64,000 bases of DNA, taken from the NCBI GenBank assembly GCA_023101725.1, contig JALJCO010008621.1, forward strand, positions 1,037,001-1,101,000, written 5' to 3'. Shown here piece after piece: positions 27,598-41,600 of the stretch. Position numbers and translations under genes: made by a program. Source of the DNA: Atherinomorus stipes. Taxonomy: Eukaryota; Chordata; Actinopteri; Atheriniformes; Atherinidae. How positions within the stretch are numbered: the stretch's first letter is position 1; each line of letters starts with the position of its first letter. The notes under the pieces were generated by a model. It had not been told where the DNA came from. It made no database searches and was given only the letters and a program-made list of their open reading frames with translations.

Positions 27598-28190
27598 CTG
27601 CAAAGGAATTTTGTTTCTCAGGAGAGAGCAAAAGAGGGATCTACCGTCATACCTGTTACACAGGGATGCAGCCAGCCTTAAGGATCTGGAGATGTCAGCC
27701 CTCTCGTGAGGCTTTTCTCGTTTGAAAAAAGATTATATAAATAAATAAAATGGCTTTTCTTGTGTGGTGGTTTGTCTTTTGTTTGAAGCAGAGATGTTAT
27801 TATTTCAAGAAAACAGATGTTTGTCTCCATGACTCATGCTTCTTTGCTTATCTTCTGCCTTTTCGGAATTGCTTATTCTGAATCTACAGATGCTAGCTGT
27901 TTGATTCTGTGTTTCCTTATATGAACATTACCCAGGGGGTATTGTAAATAAAACAATACCTCTGTTGCTTTGTTGTGATCTGTATTCCCACTTCCCCCTG
28001 AGCCGTGTTTGTGATTGTGTTGTCATAGGTCTGTTTGCGAAGCAGACACAGCCTGTGTGCATGGTAAATCTGTGCCTCTAGCTTGTCTTTAAGAGCTACT
28101 ACTCAGAGATTAAAGACCTAAATGTTTCAACTGATCAACGTGTGTGAACAACGTGTACTGTATGAAGCCAGAATGTGCTGCGCTCCTCAC
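27598..28190 (-). other. grm7: grm7 intron 3
   Basis: At 593 bp this is the shortest intron of the gene in the window (donor CG|GTGAGG, acceptor TTTGCAG). It is AT-rich and holds nothing else recognisable. Confidence 0.9.
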
Positions 28191-28326
28191 CGTATGTCTT
28201 CCTCGCTGGCAAAGATGATGACTGCCCGTGAGTGGTTTGTTTCCAGCAGTTGTTGGATGATTTTGTCGTAATCCTCCAGTTTGGGGTTGTGTGGAATTTT
28301 CAAGGACTGGGCAATGCAGATTCCAC
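28191..28326 (-). CDS. grm7: grm7 exon 3: ligand-binding domain
   Basis: This 136-bp exon is entered in phase 1 and left in phase 2 (acceptor CCCATTACAAAG; donor GACATACG|GTGAGG). It encodes [16 protein letters not shown], then [18 protein letters not shown] and [10 protein letters not shown]. The CIAQS segment and the IIFA strand followed by EEDIR are diagnostic of group III mGlu ligand-binding domains. It continues exon 2 through KEAG|G and exon 4 through a split arginine codon (CG|G). Confidence 0.97.
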
Positions 28327-30792
28327 CTTTGTAATGGGACAGGAGTAAGAAATGATAAGGCTTCTGGGGTAATTTCAGCCATTCACTCACTTTCTCACAC
28401 AGATGTGCGCACACACAAACTAAAAAGCCCGAGGTCACAGTGGCTGCTGGTTTTTCTTAGTGCATATGCAGAGAGAAACAGATCTCTACACAATAGTGAG
28501 AGTTAGATGAAGCTGTCATGCCTGCTAAAGACTCTAAATGGCCCTACAGTGTGTGCATTTACATTTTGGCAATGATCTGCAAACCACAGCAGCATGCAAT
28601 ATAACACTTATAGAATGCCTTCCAGCTGAGCATCAGCATCATTTCACAGACAGGGAGAGAGAGTTATGAACATAAAACAAATCCAATAATCCACACCAAC
28701 TGGGACATAAAACTACAGATTTAATAATATGGATTTGAGAAAATGCAACAGTTCACCATTGACTTTTCATTTTAAGTCATTATCAAACATCTCTTATTGG
28801 AATGTGAACCAATCAGATAGCACAGCTGGCAATAACAAACAAAGAGGATATTAACGCTAACAATAAATCACTCTCAGACAGGTCATCAGTGATGAGTTTG
28901 TTCAGGATGAAGAGCCTTGATTGCCTTGGTGACTCACTAAATAGCTGGTACATACTGTACTTAGCAAAGCATTAAAGCAGATTACTACAACAGATACTGT
29001 TTTCCTCTGTTATGATATTTAACAGCTCATCATTAGACGGGGGAGCAAAATTGTCTCAAAGTAAAATAAAAAATAAATAAATTGAAAGAGCCCTTTGCTT
29101 CAGGATTGTGGGGTAATTACAGGTGTGGAGGACAAGCTAACCTTTAAAGAACTTTAGATGAGCAGATAATAATATCACCTGTGCGAGGTTGTAACCCTAC
29201 CGACTGTTAGCCCAGACTGAAGCGGCAGCTTAAGTCCTGAGTCAACAGCATCGCTTTTCCCAAACCAGTTAAATTTTTCCCACTCAAGCATTTTAATAGT
29301 CTACCCAATAACCTCTCAGCTCTAGTTTCTCCGAATCGACAGAGAAATGAGGGATCTCCTAATTGCCACTCTCCTCTGGCTCATTACTTTGATACAAACA
29401 GCTTTTAGCTGGCAGATCACACATTTCCAGTCAGTTTTCTGTGGTTTTTCTTCAGGCAGAGGACACCAAAATGATAACTGCTGAGACTCTTCTTTGACAT
29501 GTATTTTCTAGTATCAGCAGGCGAAACTGGGGATTTTCTTGATGTGAGAAAAGACGCAGCAAGTGCCAAGAGACTTCTCAGATGCTTGCTGTTATCCGGC
29601 CTGAGTGGACTAAACATAAAAATGGAAATCCTGCCAGTGGCCCAGTTGTTACTTAAGGTTTGTGGCAAGTTGTTATTCTGAAACATACTTAGTGTCATTT
29701 GTGCAAAGAAGGCAGTGCTGGTCTCCACGGAGGGCTGTAACAGCTCTGTTTCAACTCAGAGATTTCAGATAATTGAAGTCAGAGCACCCTAGTATGACAC
29801 TGCACTTGTAAGTTTCTGTTTTAGAAGCCATGTTACATCTGAGTCTGACGAATTCACACTACATTAGCAGCACCTTTTATCTCCACAGAGCTGTATGTCT
29901 GTATGTCAAAATTACACACATTAGAGAGGGAGAAGGACAGCTCAAGTCTCATGAAAATGCATCATGACTACAGCCCTGCAGAGTTTTGTAAAGAGTTACG
30001 ATGGTTTAATAGTCTTGAGCAGAGATGGATTATAGGTCAATGTAGTCAATAATAGAGACAGAAACCGCAAGAGCCACTGATGAAGATAAGAAGCATTTGG
30101 AGCAGAACCCATCTTCTGAAAAGAATGTGCTGCGGGCTTAAAACTGCCCTAACGACTTTGGGTTGGTGGTTGTGCAGCAGAGGCTAAATTATTAAATACC
30201 TGCAGAATGTCTCATCTGTCAGTCAGTCATATGGTAAGACAGTGAGTTGAGGAGGCTGGCATGATGAAAATGCAAGCGTTGTGTCAGTAATTCCTGTGTT
30301 GTAGGTCTGACTGCATTCACCTGTCACTAGAAGGCAAATGGACCTGAAAGAGCCGTGGACTCAAACAGTGGATTTAAAGGAGAGCCACATGTCTGTCTCG
30401 GTTGGAGACATGTGATGTGAGGCAGAGAAATGTCAGCCCTTGGGAGAAGAAAGTCATTTATTCTGTCTTACTGAAGGATTATACAGGCAACTGTGGTCAA
30501 ATATTTCTATCACTATGAATAGATTTAGGGATTCATAAGACCTGAAGCTAAAGATGAAAAATAAAAAAAGGATTTATACATTTTGTTTTGTACATTTAAC
30601 ACTGAAAAAAAGGATGGGGAAGAACATGGTTTGGGGTAAGTACTGTCACCTCACAAGAAAAAATACTTAAAAGAAGATCTACTGGGGCATCTAAGTTCTT
30701 CCTGTCCCTGTGTGGGTTCCTGTGGTCCAAGTTTTCCCTCATTTCCCTGTTAATAGGGATTGGCTCCTTCCCTGTTGACATCACGTGATAAA

Positions 30793-30797
<5 letters not shown>

Positions 30798-30831
<34 letters not shown>
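30798..30831. repeat. (TA)n microsatellite
   Basis: About 17 uninterrupted TA units, preceded by GTGTG. Confidence 0.95.
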
Positions 30832-30834
<3 letters not shown>

Positions 30835-31984
30835 GAAAGGCACACCAAGCAAAAGTCTTAGTGTCCAAGAAATCATTTAATTTCAACACAAGTTCAACTT
30901 CAGATTCATATTCAGTGTCAGAAAACTGATGAAAATGAAAGACCATTAAACATACTCGAAATTTTTGGACCCTGCTCCAACAATAAGCAATCTTTTTGTT
31001 TTCTTTTTATTTTTATCTGAGAAACATACAAAATAATGTATACCTACAGCACAGTAGGCTACACAAAGTCAAATAATTTCAGAGGGCCATTTATTCAGTT
31101 TGCATTGTAATTAAGAAATAGCAGAAATGAAAGTTAACCAGACAGCAGAGGTTAAACTGAACTGAGAGAGACCATGAAATCTTTCAGAAGTGCTGCTTTC
31201 ACAAATCCTATAAAAGTCAAATCAACACGACTGTTTCAATTAAATGAACTGGGTTAAATTAAATAGATGAAATGAAAAATACTTGATTAATCCCAAATGG
31301 AGATTATAGTAATTGCTTGAATAGGATGAAAAAAAAAAAAAAAAAAATCTTTGGTAAGATTTCATGAAAACGTCACCTCAAGAAATTCTTTCCTGCATCC
31401 TCACCACAAAATTATTATCAAAGATAATGCAGACATATTTTATACCCAAATTATGTTGCTGGTGAAGTTAAAACAGAACAAAGGTAAACTATTCATAGAG
31501 AAGGAACGAGCGCTTAATTTAATGAAAAGAATATTTCTCCAAAGATTACGCACTCTGAACATCTTGGACTTGTGTTTCAGCCAATGACTCTTGCAGCATT
31601 TCTATGCTAAATCTGGAAGCCAATATCAGATTTTTTTAAAAACAAAGAATTAAAAAAAGTATTTGGAAAACTAAAGATAAAAAGAGGCTAACTTCTGCAA
31701 TAGAATCATGATGCTAAACACATTTCAAAATCCCAAATGGACTACCACAGAAGGTTCATGATAATCATCTATAATCCATGGATAGATCCCAAGTGAGCAG
31801 TGCATGGAAAATGGCCCAAGAATCTCATACAACTAGACATCTTTTGCATTGAAAAAAGAAAACTAAAAGATTCTTGTCTGATGTCAAAACATATAATGTT
31901 TCCCAATGTTGTGGAAAAATAAAGTATTACCAAGAGCCATAATGAGCTGAGATAAAAAAAAATATACATACATGTATATATACA

Positions 31985-32046
31985 GTATAGACTGGCGACC
32001 TGTCCAGGGTGTACTGGATAAGCGGTACAGAAAATGACTGACTGAC

Positions 32047-32050
<4 letters not shown>
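31985..32050 (+). repeat. 3' tail of an L2-type LINE/SINE
   Basis: GACTGGCGACCTGTCCAGGG, followed by TGTACTGGATAAGCGGTACA and GAAAATGACTGACTGAC, matches the shared 3' tail of fish L2-tailed SINEs/LINEs. That tail normally ends in GGATAAGCGG..AGAAAATGGATGG repeats. The middle part of the tail has been deleted here. It is a short 5'-truncated relic that runs directly into a TA microsatellite. Confidence 0.75.

Positions 32051-32093
<43 letters not shown>
32046..32093. repeat. (TA)n microsatellite
   Basis: TA units with one TG interruption, immediately 3' of the L2-type tail. It may have grown from the tail's own tandem repeat. Confidence 0.95.
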
Positions 32094-32096
<3 letters not shown>

Positions 32097-34326
32097 TACA
32101 AAGAATGAGCACATGAAACTTGCAAGCATCACACAGAAAGTGAGACCTGGGCTTGGCTGCAGTCTGTTGAGATTCAGACCCTGAAGTGGAAAAACATTGT
32201 TTTTAAACAGAGTGAGCAGACCAGCTGGCCCCTTAAAGAGATGCTCTTACCCTGACATGTGGGAACACAGAATCATATAAGAGAAAGCTTACTGACACGC
32301 CAGGGTCCAACTGACGCTTCAGGATATGGTAATAAGGAAATTTCTTCCACACTAACATTATAATCAAATAAGTTCAAATAAGGTAAACTTTACTTTCACT
32401 GGCTTAACTTTGTAAGATAACAGATATTTTATTAGTTACTGGTGCTGAAACTCTTCCAGCAACTGTTTTGTAAGGCAGCATTTTCTAGCTGTCATTTAAA
32501 GTCAGCGTGGATGGAAACGGGTTCATAAAACAAACATGTTTTTTTGAATTTTGGATTTCCTCATGCAAAATGATGTGCAAGTTTGTGACAGTGAAAGCTG
32601 CTGATTATTCATTTACTCATTGTCTTACAACATAGCATCAAAATTATATGTGGCACAAACCTGTGACTTGCGCTCATTCAATTAATATGTCAGAGTCAGT
32701 TAAAAGATCATGATGTGTTAATTTCATCAAGCTATGAAGTTCCCTGCTTATCTGTCTAACTGTCATAGGTCATTCACTGCTTTAGCTGCTTTAATTATTC
32801 ATCCTCAACGCCCTCAGATCTTAAAATGCTCTTCAGGATGAGGAATTCTGCACTGCCATTTCACTTGGTAAAATAGAAATCCCTTTCATTTAGAAGCTGG
32901 TGATGGTTTCCAACCCCCATGTTCATCTGCCTGCCTGCCTACACCCTCCATACCAGAACCTCCAGGGGGTCCATAATGCTGCAATTATATTTATCACCTC
33001 AGCAGTCAAAAGGCAGACCTGCTCCCTCCAGTCTCCCTGCCTGAACACTTGGGAGCACATCAAAATTGGCTGACATACAGCTTATATTCACGTTCTACAT
33101 CTGTGTGCCCTTTCTTATCCTGCCAGCCTTTCCAATGCTGGCTTGGGACTTGGCAAAGTCGAGAGGTCAAGCGGAAAAATGGTGTTCTGTTTTACGGTGC
33201 TTGTAAGATGTGTCAGACTTCTTCTATTTTCCCCTTTATGTAGGAATCTAATATACTTACATTGCAGATTTTTACCCATACTCACAGTTAAAACCAGATC
33301 TGAGAATACATTGTGTTGCTACTAACTGTAATCAATTCCACAGTGATACTTTGTGGGAGGTTTTCCTCAATTGCAAGTCTTTTTTTTTTTTTATCTGATC
33401 TTAAAACCGAACTCCATCGCTCTGGCCTGAGTCCAGACAGACACAGAAAAGTACAAACAAGATTTATCTTTGCCAGCTTTACCTCGAGCCAGATGGAGGG
33501 TGCACAACACCATAGTGCACAAACGAAGGAGAGAGACAGTGGAACAAAAAGAAAAAAAAAAAAAAAGGAAAAGATCAATACAGGCTGACCATCATTCTGG
33601 TCTCAGCTTGGGGTAATGGGCACCCATATTGCATTAGTCCGCAAGATGGTTCTCCTTGAAGTGGTGAAGCGAGAATCCTACTAATGCATCTGACATTTCA
33701 ACGCAACTGAACAGGGCAGCCACACAGAAATGTCTCAGGCCCTTACAGATCAGCTTGCACAGATTCTGCAGCAACACCCAGACAACAATGCTGCTGTTTT
33801 CATGCTGTTCTTCATACATTTACCCACAACACATTTTTTTCCCTCTGCACCCTTTTTGCATACCAACAATAATTTCTTTTTTGTTTTATTCGGTCCATTC
33901 CAGTCAGTGTTAGTGCAGAACTGCTGCTTCTAAATGAATCCTGACTATGCAGTTATGCCATTTTATAATTAATGTGTTTGTTAAAGATAAGTCCCTCCAT
34001 ACAGGAAGCTTTCTTTGTGGGAAATAATTCTCATTTGTGTTTGAATGCAAAATACTGCAGTGACTGGAGCTCAATAGCAGCAGAATGAGAGCACAACAAC
34101 AATGGCCTATAATTCTTTACCTCTTGTGTTACTGTTTGGGAATCATAATTATATCACACTGTTTACTGCTCTTTGTGTAAGAAAGAAAGAAACATCAGTA
34201 GAAATGTGTCTGAGAAAACCAACAGAAAGAAACTGTGTTTATTTCAGGACATGAGAGGAATTGAGAGTTCCGGAACAAGCCATCAATCAGGAGTTTTCCT
34301 TATTTGCTCTTACACAGATAAGTTTA

Positions 34327-34391
34327 TCTCTTTCTCTCTCTCTCTCACCCCCTCTCACTCTCTCTCTCTCTCTCTCTCTCTCTGTCTGTCT
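34327..34391. repeat. (CT)n microsatellite
   Basis: A CT tract with a CACCCC interruption, ending in (CTGT)n. On the grm7 transcript it reads as GA repeats. Confidence 0.95.
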
Positions 34392-35244
34392 GCCGATGCA
34401 AATTACGCAGCCACAAACAGCTTCTTAAAGTTTTAGTGAGTGATCGCACTGGACACGAATGCGTACAGATAAAATATTCATGCAGGCTGGACTTCTGATT
34501 GGTGCCTGTGGGATGTCATTAGCTTTTCCTCATTTTCGAGGTTTCTACACATTAGTCTATTTGAAGAAGAGGCAGAGCTCGCTCCCTGAAAATGCACAAG
34601 AAACAAACTGAGATCCACTTAAATGGAGGTGAGAAGCTGCAATAGACTTTCTCCTGTTGCGTGGCTGTTCTGCCACAGCTGAAGGGTAATTTTTCCAGCT
34701 CAGGTAGCATTCCTCTTGAAGGTGAAAAAAAGGGAGAGAAATGGCAGCTGCTGCACATTTCCATGTAAAAAAAAAACACTTTGTTTAATGAGACGACATT
34801 TTATAATAAGTGACAATTGTCACCCCCCAGTTAAACTGCATCAGCAACCTCTGGAAAGTCTCTAAAGACTCCAGGACATACTGAATCACATGATTAGATG
34901 AATATACTGACTGATTGTACTGTATACCCACTGTGTTTATCTTGGCCACAGCAGTGACAGCTGATTGACATGTACCACTGCATGCCAGCAACAGCAGCAA
35001 CATGGAAAAACTGGTGAGCTGAGCATGTGCACAATTTTCAGACCTGTTAGAGGTAAAATCACAGCTGAACACCTGAATAAAAATCTATTCTCCTCATTCA
35101 AACCTTTTCAGATATAAAAATGCAACCGTTTAGCCTGACAAAGGATTACTGCCACTTCAAAAAAAAAATCACCATTATTGTTCCACAACAGTATCCAACA
35201 AGCAAGACTGATTTTAATATCTTGCTTTGTAGACCATGCAGTGC

Positions 35245-35253
35245 TTTTTTCTT

Positions 35254-35310
<57 letters not shown>

Positions 35311-35318
35311 TTCTTTTT
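35245..35318. repeat. (CT)n microsatellite
   Basis: A nearly pure CT tract of about 50 bp within a longer T/C-rich stretch. It lies roughly 600 bp 3' of exon 2 in transcript direction, where it reads as GA repeats. Confidence 0.95.
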
Positions 35319-35885
35319 ATTCAATCTTATATTTTCAGTGAAAAATGTCTAGACGCTTTCATCAAAGAAGTTTTTCCACACTTCTGGACCAGAGTAGTTT
35401 AAACTGACAAGACCATCATTACACTCCTCCAAGCCATACTCTCTCACTATAAGTGATAAAATATGAGGCTGAATGAAACATATGGGTCGAACGTAAAATA
35501 AAATACTCCCCAATGAGCCATTTTTTGCCTCTCTTTTGGACAAGAATTTATACTTTGATTTTTGAACAATTTCATCTCTGGGTCTTCATTAACAAAAAAA
35601 ATGCATAAGGATGACATAGGAAAAACTGGGAGATGAGTTCAAGCTGTTCTCCATAACAGGGCATCCTCCCTGTTAGCTGTTTGTGTCTACATTTCCAGTA
35701 ACACTCCACAACTCACTGGGGAACTACAGCAGAAGTTGCCAAACAGATCAATAATTCATCTGCCCAAAACACACTTTATGATGAATTGAAAATGCAAACT
35801 AATCTTCTTTTGAGTGAGTGCAAGTGTATTTTTTAAATCATAAAAATGCATTTTGAAATTCAAATTTCATTTTCCGCAGAGCTCA

Positions 35886-36164
<279 letters not shown>

Positions 36165-37708
36165 TTATTCATGCTGTTGCTATTCTGTTGCAGCATCGTA
36201 GCAGTAGCCATGGCAAATGCTCTGACAAATCGCATTTTTGAACAGTTGTATTTGAAATTGCTTCTCATTTGTTGTGCAGTGCACTACATTTGCTACCTAT
36301 TATTTTTACTCAGTTTTGTATTCAGAGTTGGATATCTGTACACTGTAAACTCTCAGCTCAGTGCTCCGAGAAATCCCCACAGTGGAACGAAAACTATTTT
36401 TTGCCAAGAATCCTACAATGCAATGTGCCACATATTATAGATATAGTGTTTTCCAGGGTCAGCTATACTTAAAGGCTAAAGAAATAGTGCAGTGCAACAC
36501 ACTTTCTTGCCAAGAGTGAGATGAGAACACTGATACCTCTAAAGTCTAAACGCTGAATATAAAGCCAACTTTAGGAGCAAAGCTCACCAAGGGAACTGAA
36601 AACTAGGGAATCAGCCCCACCTGGCTTTGAACAAAAGAAACCAAAGCTTATACTGTACCTGTAACCAGAGAGAAATTACTGGCTAATATACATGTGTGCA
36701 AGCTACTTGGTAATAATCAACAGGCCAGCACATCATGGGGCTGGCAGGGTGGAGGTGGGAAAGTTAGTAGGGATATTTTGGGCTGAGGGAAGCGATCCAG
36801 AAACAGTGCACATTTTTAAAAAACAACTCAAAGTAACACCTGCAGGTTTGACAAATCTGAACTACAAACAGTGCTGTCATGCAACCGGACTGAAAAACCA
36901 ACCCAGCATGTATCATGTTTATAGTCAGTGAATCTCTGTAGGCTGCATGAAAGAACAAGCTTGTCATATAAAAACAGTCCTAACCAGCTTTAATGCTAAT
37001 TTTGCTGGAGGACGTCAAAATGACACAGGGGAATTGTTTGTTGCATACATTTCATATTAATATGTTGGCTGATTATCTAAGAATAAATTAACATTTTGTA
37101 ATATTTTGCATAACCTGCATTTGGTTTGTTACCTCGGCAACGCGCAGCGCTGTCACCTCCAACAGGCTTACAGATAAAAATGTCTTTGCAGCACTTTTTA
37201 AGAAGAGCAGCATTGTAAGTGCTCTATTACAGACACCCCCCGCTGAGACTTTAATCTGTCTCCATCACCTTGTAGATTTGCTAAAAACTGTACAAGAGAC
37301 TAAAAAATGAACTATTATGCTGTACATACTTGTGTTATTTATCTCCCTGTGCATTTCAACAGTAGATTAGGGTGTGTGAAGATGAATACAAATAAAATCG
37401 ATAAAACTAAAGGGTCATTTCCTGTACTTTCCTGCAATCACATATCAAGCTTTTCTGCTTTGCTTGTGTGACAAGATTGAATTAAATACAATCAAAATAT
37501 GTCACTATAAATCTTAAGTTCCAGGCAAGGGTTTGAAATTAATTTTATATATAGTGCTTTCTGTTTGCCAAACGGAATAATGGGACATTTCTAGTAGAGT
37601 GTGATTTCTAAGTTAAAGAATGAACTTTCACACTCACTTACTTGGCTGATATTTTAAATAGAAATGACGTGTTTCAACATCTATCAGTGAACTCTGATCA
37701 CACTTTAA

Positions 37709-38463
37709 AGGGACTAGAGGCAGGAATTTAAAAAAACAAACAAACATGCATGTCCATTTTTTTTCAATACTAATGGGTGATGAAGCGCTAAATACCAAAA
37801 ATAACATTTCCACCCACGTTTCTCTCCGTTGCCTTGAACAGGCTGTGTGCTGCAAAATGCGCTGCAATTCGGTGTCCGAATTTCCCGCGCTGCCCTGCGG
37901 ACGTGACGTCAAATGACCTACATCTGCAGTTTTGATACAGGAAGAAGACGGTCGCGGTAAATTCAAACACTGTAAGCGATAGTTATGGATTCCTCTGCCG
38001 TCAGCAAACGATCCAGATCAACTGAAAGACCACTAAAAAGTGTAACTACGAAGAAAAAGGTTAGTAAACAACATTATAGCTTCAGTTTGTGCACGCTCCT
38101 GTGACGGCTTGGCTCATGGCTGCAGTTACCTGAAGCGCCAGTCGCGAGTTTCGTTTCTTAATCTTGCTCAAGTCCATTTAAAGGCTGGGTGGATGATGTT
38201 TTCCAGGGGCATCTTTTAATATATTACTTAAAATCTCCTTCACACCCCGATTGCAGCCAAATAATTCAATGCTCTGACACAAAAATTTTAAAAATGTAGT
38301 CACCTGTGGAACGGACAAGACTGAAAAAAAACCCATCCAATTGTCTTGAACGGCCCGTGCTTATTGATTGAATAATGATACTGTATGTCTATCAAACTCA
38401 TAATCTGTTTGTCTCTCCCTCTACCCCTCTCCCGTTTTTCCAGGATCCCCTACCCTACCTTTA
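37709..38463 (+). mobile_element. TTAA-flanked element, copy A, with a small spliced-looking exon
   Basis: The copy starts after TTAA (37705-37708) with AGGGACTAGAGGCAGGAATT. It shares about 450 bp with copy B at 45267-46553, including AATTTCCCGCGCTGCCCTGC and GATACAGGAAGAAGACGGTC. An open frame starts at ATG 37985 (MDSSAVSKRSRSTERP..) and runs 25 codons to a consensus-like donor AAG|GTTAGT at 38060. A long pyrimidine tract and CAG acceptor follow at 38411-38443. The right border is uncertain: CCTACCT before TTAA (38461-38464) is only a weak inverse of the left end. It is probably a non-autonomous relative of a Kolobok- or piggyBac-type transposon that kept the first exon of its gene (inference). 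Confidence 0.7.
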
Positions 38464-38480
38464 AAAGAAACTGCACAGTC

Positions 38481-38645
38481 AGTGATCCCCCCTGGACCAG
38501 CTTCCCCAGGGTGATCCCGAGGCGTTCCCAAGTCAGCTTAGAGACATAGTCCCTCCAGCGTGCCTGCGGTCTTCCATCGGGTCGCCTCCCGGTGAAACAT
38601 GCCCAAAAACCTCACCAGGGAGCGTCCAGGAGGCATCATGATCAG
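38481..38645 (-). mobile_element. L2/CR1-type LINE fragment (3' end of reverse transcriptase frame)
   Basis: Read on the minus strand, the segment contains TGGAGGGACTATGTCTCTAA followed by CTTGGGAACGCCTCGGGATC. In protein terms it is W-RDYVS-L-WERLGI, the conserved closing part of many fish L2/CR1-type LINE frames (Maui-like). It is a short, frameshifted piece joined to the right side of the TTAA element copy A. No functional product is possible. Confidence 0.7.
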
Positions 38646-41600
38646 ATGTTCAGGTCTCTTCGATTTTATCACCTATACAATTACTCTGCAGTTTATGGAA
38701 CAAGTACAGAAATAAATGTGCATCACAGGGATATAAAGTGACTTCAATCAGTTAAGCTCCACAAAAATGCGTAGTAGACACTTCTGCTAATGTTCAGTAA
38801 GCTGTTAATAGTCTGCAGGTGTTCTTCTTCTTACCCTCTCAAACCCTTCACTGGATGGATGCCATGAAATGTTACACGGTCATGAACAAGATGGCTTGTG
38901 GTTGTGGTTACTTCGATCAAATGTCATCATTAATATTAAAGTTGTCAAGTATTTTGGTCATGAACACATACATCCACATTGCAGGCATTTCCACAGTGAG
39001 TGGTGCAGCATATGCAGCTACTGGAGAGACAAGATGAGGTAAATATTCTCCTGCAAAGCAGTGATGGAGCAGCCAGGATAAGATCAATGATTTTTATTTG
39101 GTCCACAGAAAGTGGTGTCTCTTTATTGTTGTTCCACACAATTTTTAGTCCTTCTAATTTGCATATATGATTGTTTTTTGGGGGACACGCATGTTTATAT
39201 AACCTTCCACTAATCAAATGAGATCAAGAGCAGTCATGAAAATTAGACCATAAAAGTGCACAAAATAATGTAAGCTCAGGTTTAGTTGTTTATCAATCCA
39301 TAAATTCTAGCTGATTTTACTTGTTTGTAGATAAGTTTATTTCTATCATACTGGTCTGGTCTCTAAGTAAGCTTTTACTTTAGATAATTTTCCCATTGGC
39401 TTATTTATTTATGTTACTGTGGGGTTTATGTTTATTTTATCTAAAGAGTACTGCAAAAATGAATTATAGTTCTTATTATTTCATTTATGTTTATGATCCA
39501 TTCATACCCTTCAAGGATTTTAGAATTGAGTATTTTTCCTGTTTCTACCTGCTCCTAAAGTTTCCAAGAAAGAATTCTACAATATTAATGAGGCCTAAAT
39601 ATAATTGTGTTTACTCAGTTCCTCGGTTCTTTAGTCCCCTCTATTGGCTTGTTTTTGGGGTTTAATTCAGTACACAAGTGTTTAGTGCTCTGGGCTTGGA
39701 GGTAGTTTGGGGCTGGGGAAGGATGCAGTGGAGGATTGGGAAGTATTGTTTTAATGCATTTTTTATTTATTCTTTTAAAACTGTTTGCTCTTACACTCTA
39801 TTTAGCATTTTATTTAGCACTGCTGGACAAATAAAGTCTGATAAAACAAGAGTTTGTAGATGCAACGTTAGCTCTGTGAAGTGCTTGAATAACTATCTGT
39901 AGGACTCTACCATTGGCATGGAGTGACCAGAGGGCCAGTCAGGCTAAAGCAGGTGGTGGCGAGGGTCACCTTTGGCCACCCCCTTAGCTCTGCCCCAACG
40001 AAGAAGTGTTGCAGCAAAGAAATGTCAACGCAAGTTTAAAATTGTGTTTCCCAGAGCTTTAAGTAACTGTAAAACAATCGGAGACCTAAATTTAGACAGA
40101 TAGAGCCAGCACATCGAAGATCACAGGAAACTTCCCTCCGCTAACACAAACTGTGAAGGGTGAATGATAATAATTGCCCATCAAATACCCGCAAAATGAC
40201 TCTAAAGGAAACTTTGCTGAGCCTGCAGTCTTGTATCAAAACTTGGAAGAAAAAAAGGAGGAAGAAGAATTTCTCACAAGTTGAATTAACGAATGAATAA
40301 TCAAAAATGTGTTGAAATGGGAAGCCTGGGGCTCCTGCCCAAGCATCAGCGAGTAACAAGTTAGAAGTGAGACGGTGCTGATTTAGTTGTTACTATGCTG
40401 CCTGATAAAATCCTAAACATCTCATCAGCCAGTGGGTTTTAGGCTGTGGAACAGCAATCACACTTGAAGGCAAATCAGTTCAAAATGGCCACCTCCCAGG
40501 ATGTTCAGCCAGAACATACATCACTTTCTCTTGAGCCCCTTGCAATACTCCATCTCAGAGTCTAATATAAGCGTCATATAAATGCCATCCATTTCTGTTA
40601 GAGTGATCAAAGGCAGCCAGACACTGGGGAAACGCTGGAATGAGGACACAGTGGTGTGCTGATGGGACAGCTTCAACTCACGGAGTGTGAGTTATAGCTT
40701 TGACCCACAACTCAAAGAGGGTCAGTTGAACAAAGGTGACAAATTGAAGAGCAGAGGAGGAGGTCAGGCTCAAGATGACTCAATATGTTCTAAATCAAAG
40801 CAAAAAAAATAAACAAAAAAGTCACAAAAGCATTCAATAAATCGAAAAGCGCTAATTGGTAATGCAATTAGGCAAATTCACAAGTGGGAGCGCATCGCAA
40901 GTCAAATCACTTCAGCGTTGCTTAAAATGAGTGCACTGGGTCAAAGGTGGAGAATAGCAGAGTAATGGAAAAGCAGTTGTCATGGTGAGGTTTGAAGCTA
41001 TAAAAGACTCCTCTTTTCCAAGAGTGAAGCACCTATTTGGAGCATATGGTTGGAGTCTCTGCATCGGGGATGCGGTGGTAACACAGTGAAGTCAAAAAGT
41101 GTTATAGTTTTGTTGAATCTCATCCTATCTCTGCCACAGCTGGGACACAAAGCTGCTTGAACATTTGTCTAGCAGGAGCTTTTTGCTGCAGGGAAACATT
41201 TAAGAAAGCAATGTCGTTTTACTTTGTCCCAGGCTTGTGCTCTGCTGAAATGATTTCTTTTCTCTGCAGGAACCCGCCTCTCCTCACAGCCCAAGCTTTC
41301 AACTCTTCTGTGTGTGACTTTTTTAATTACCATTTTGACCTCCAGGTATAACTAAGGTGCTGCAAAAATGTTGATGATAACCTGCTGAATTTATGAGACA
41401 ATGCGATGCTGACACACTGAACTGATTAGATTGTACTGTACCTTATCTGTGTTTCTCTCTGTGGCAATTAGTAATTAATCCTGTCCAATAAGTAAATTAC
41501 AGTTAAATCAACTGAACCTGATTAGGTTTTTCTCCACAGATCATACAAAGCAAAGTTTTTCCACTTTGCTCACACAGTCACAAAAAGTGATCCCCAAATC

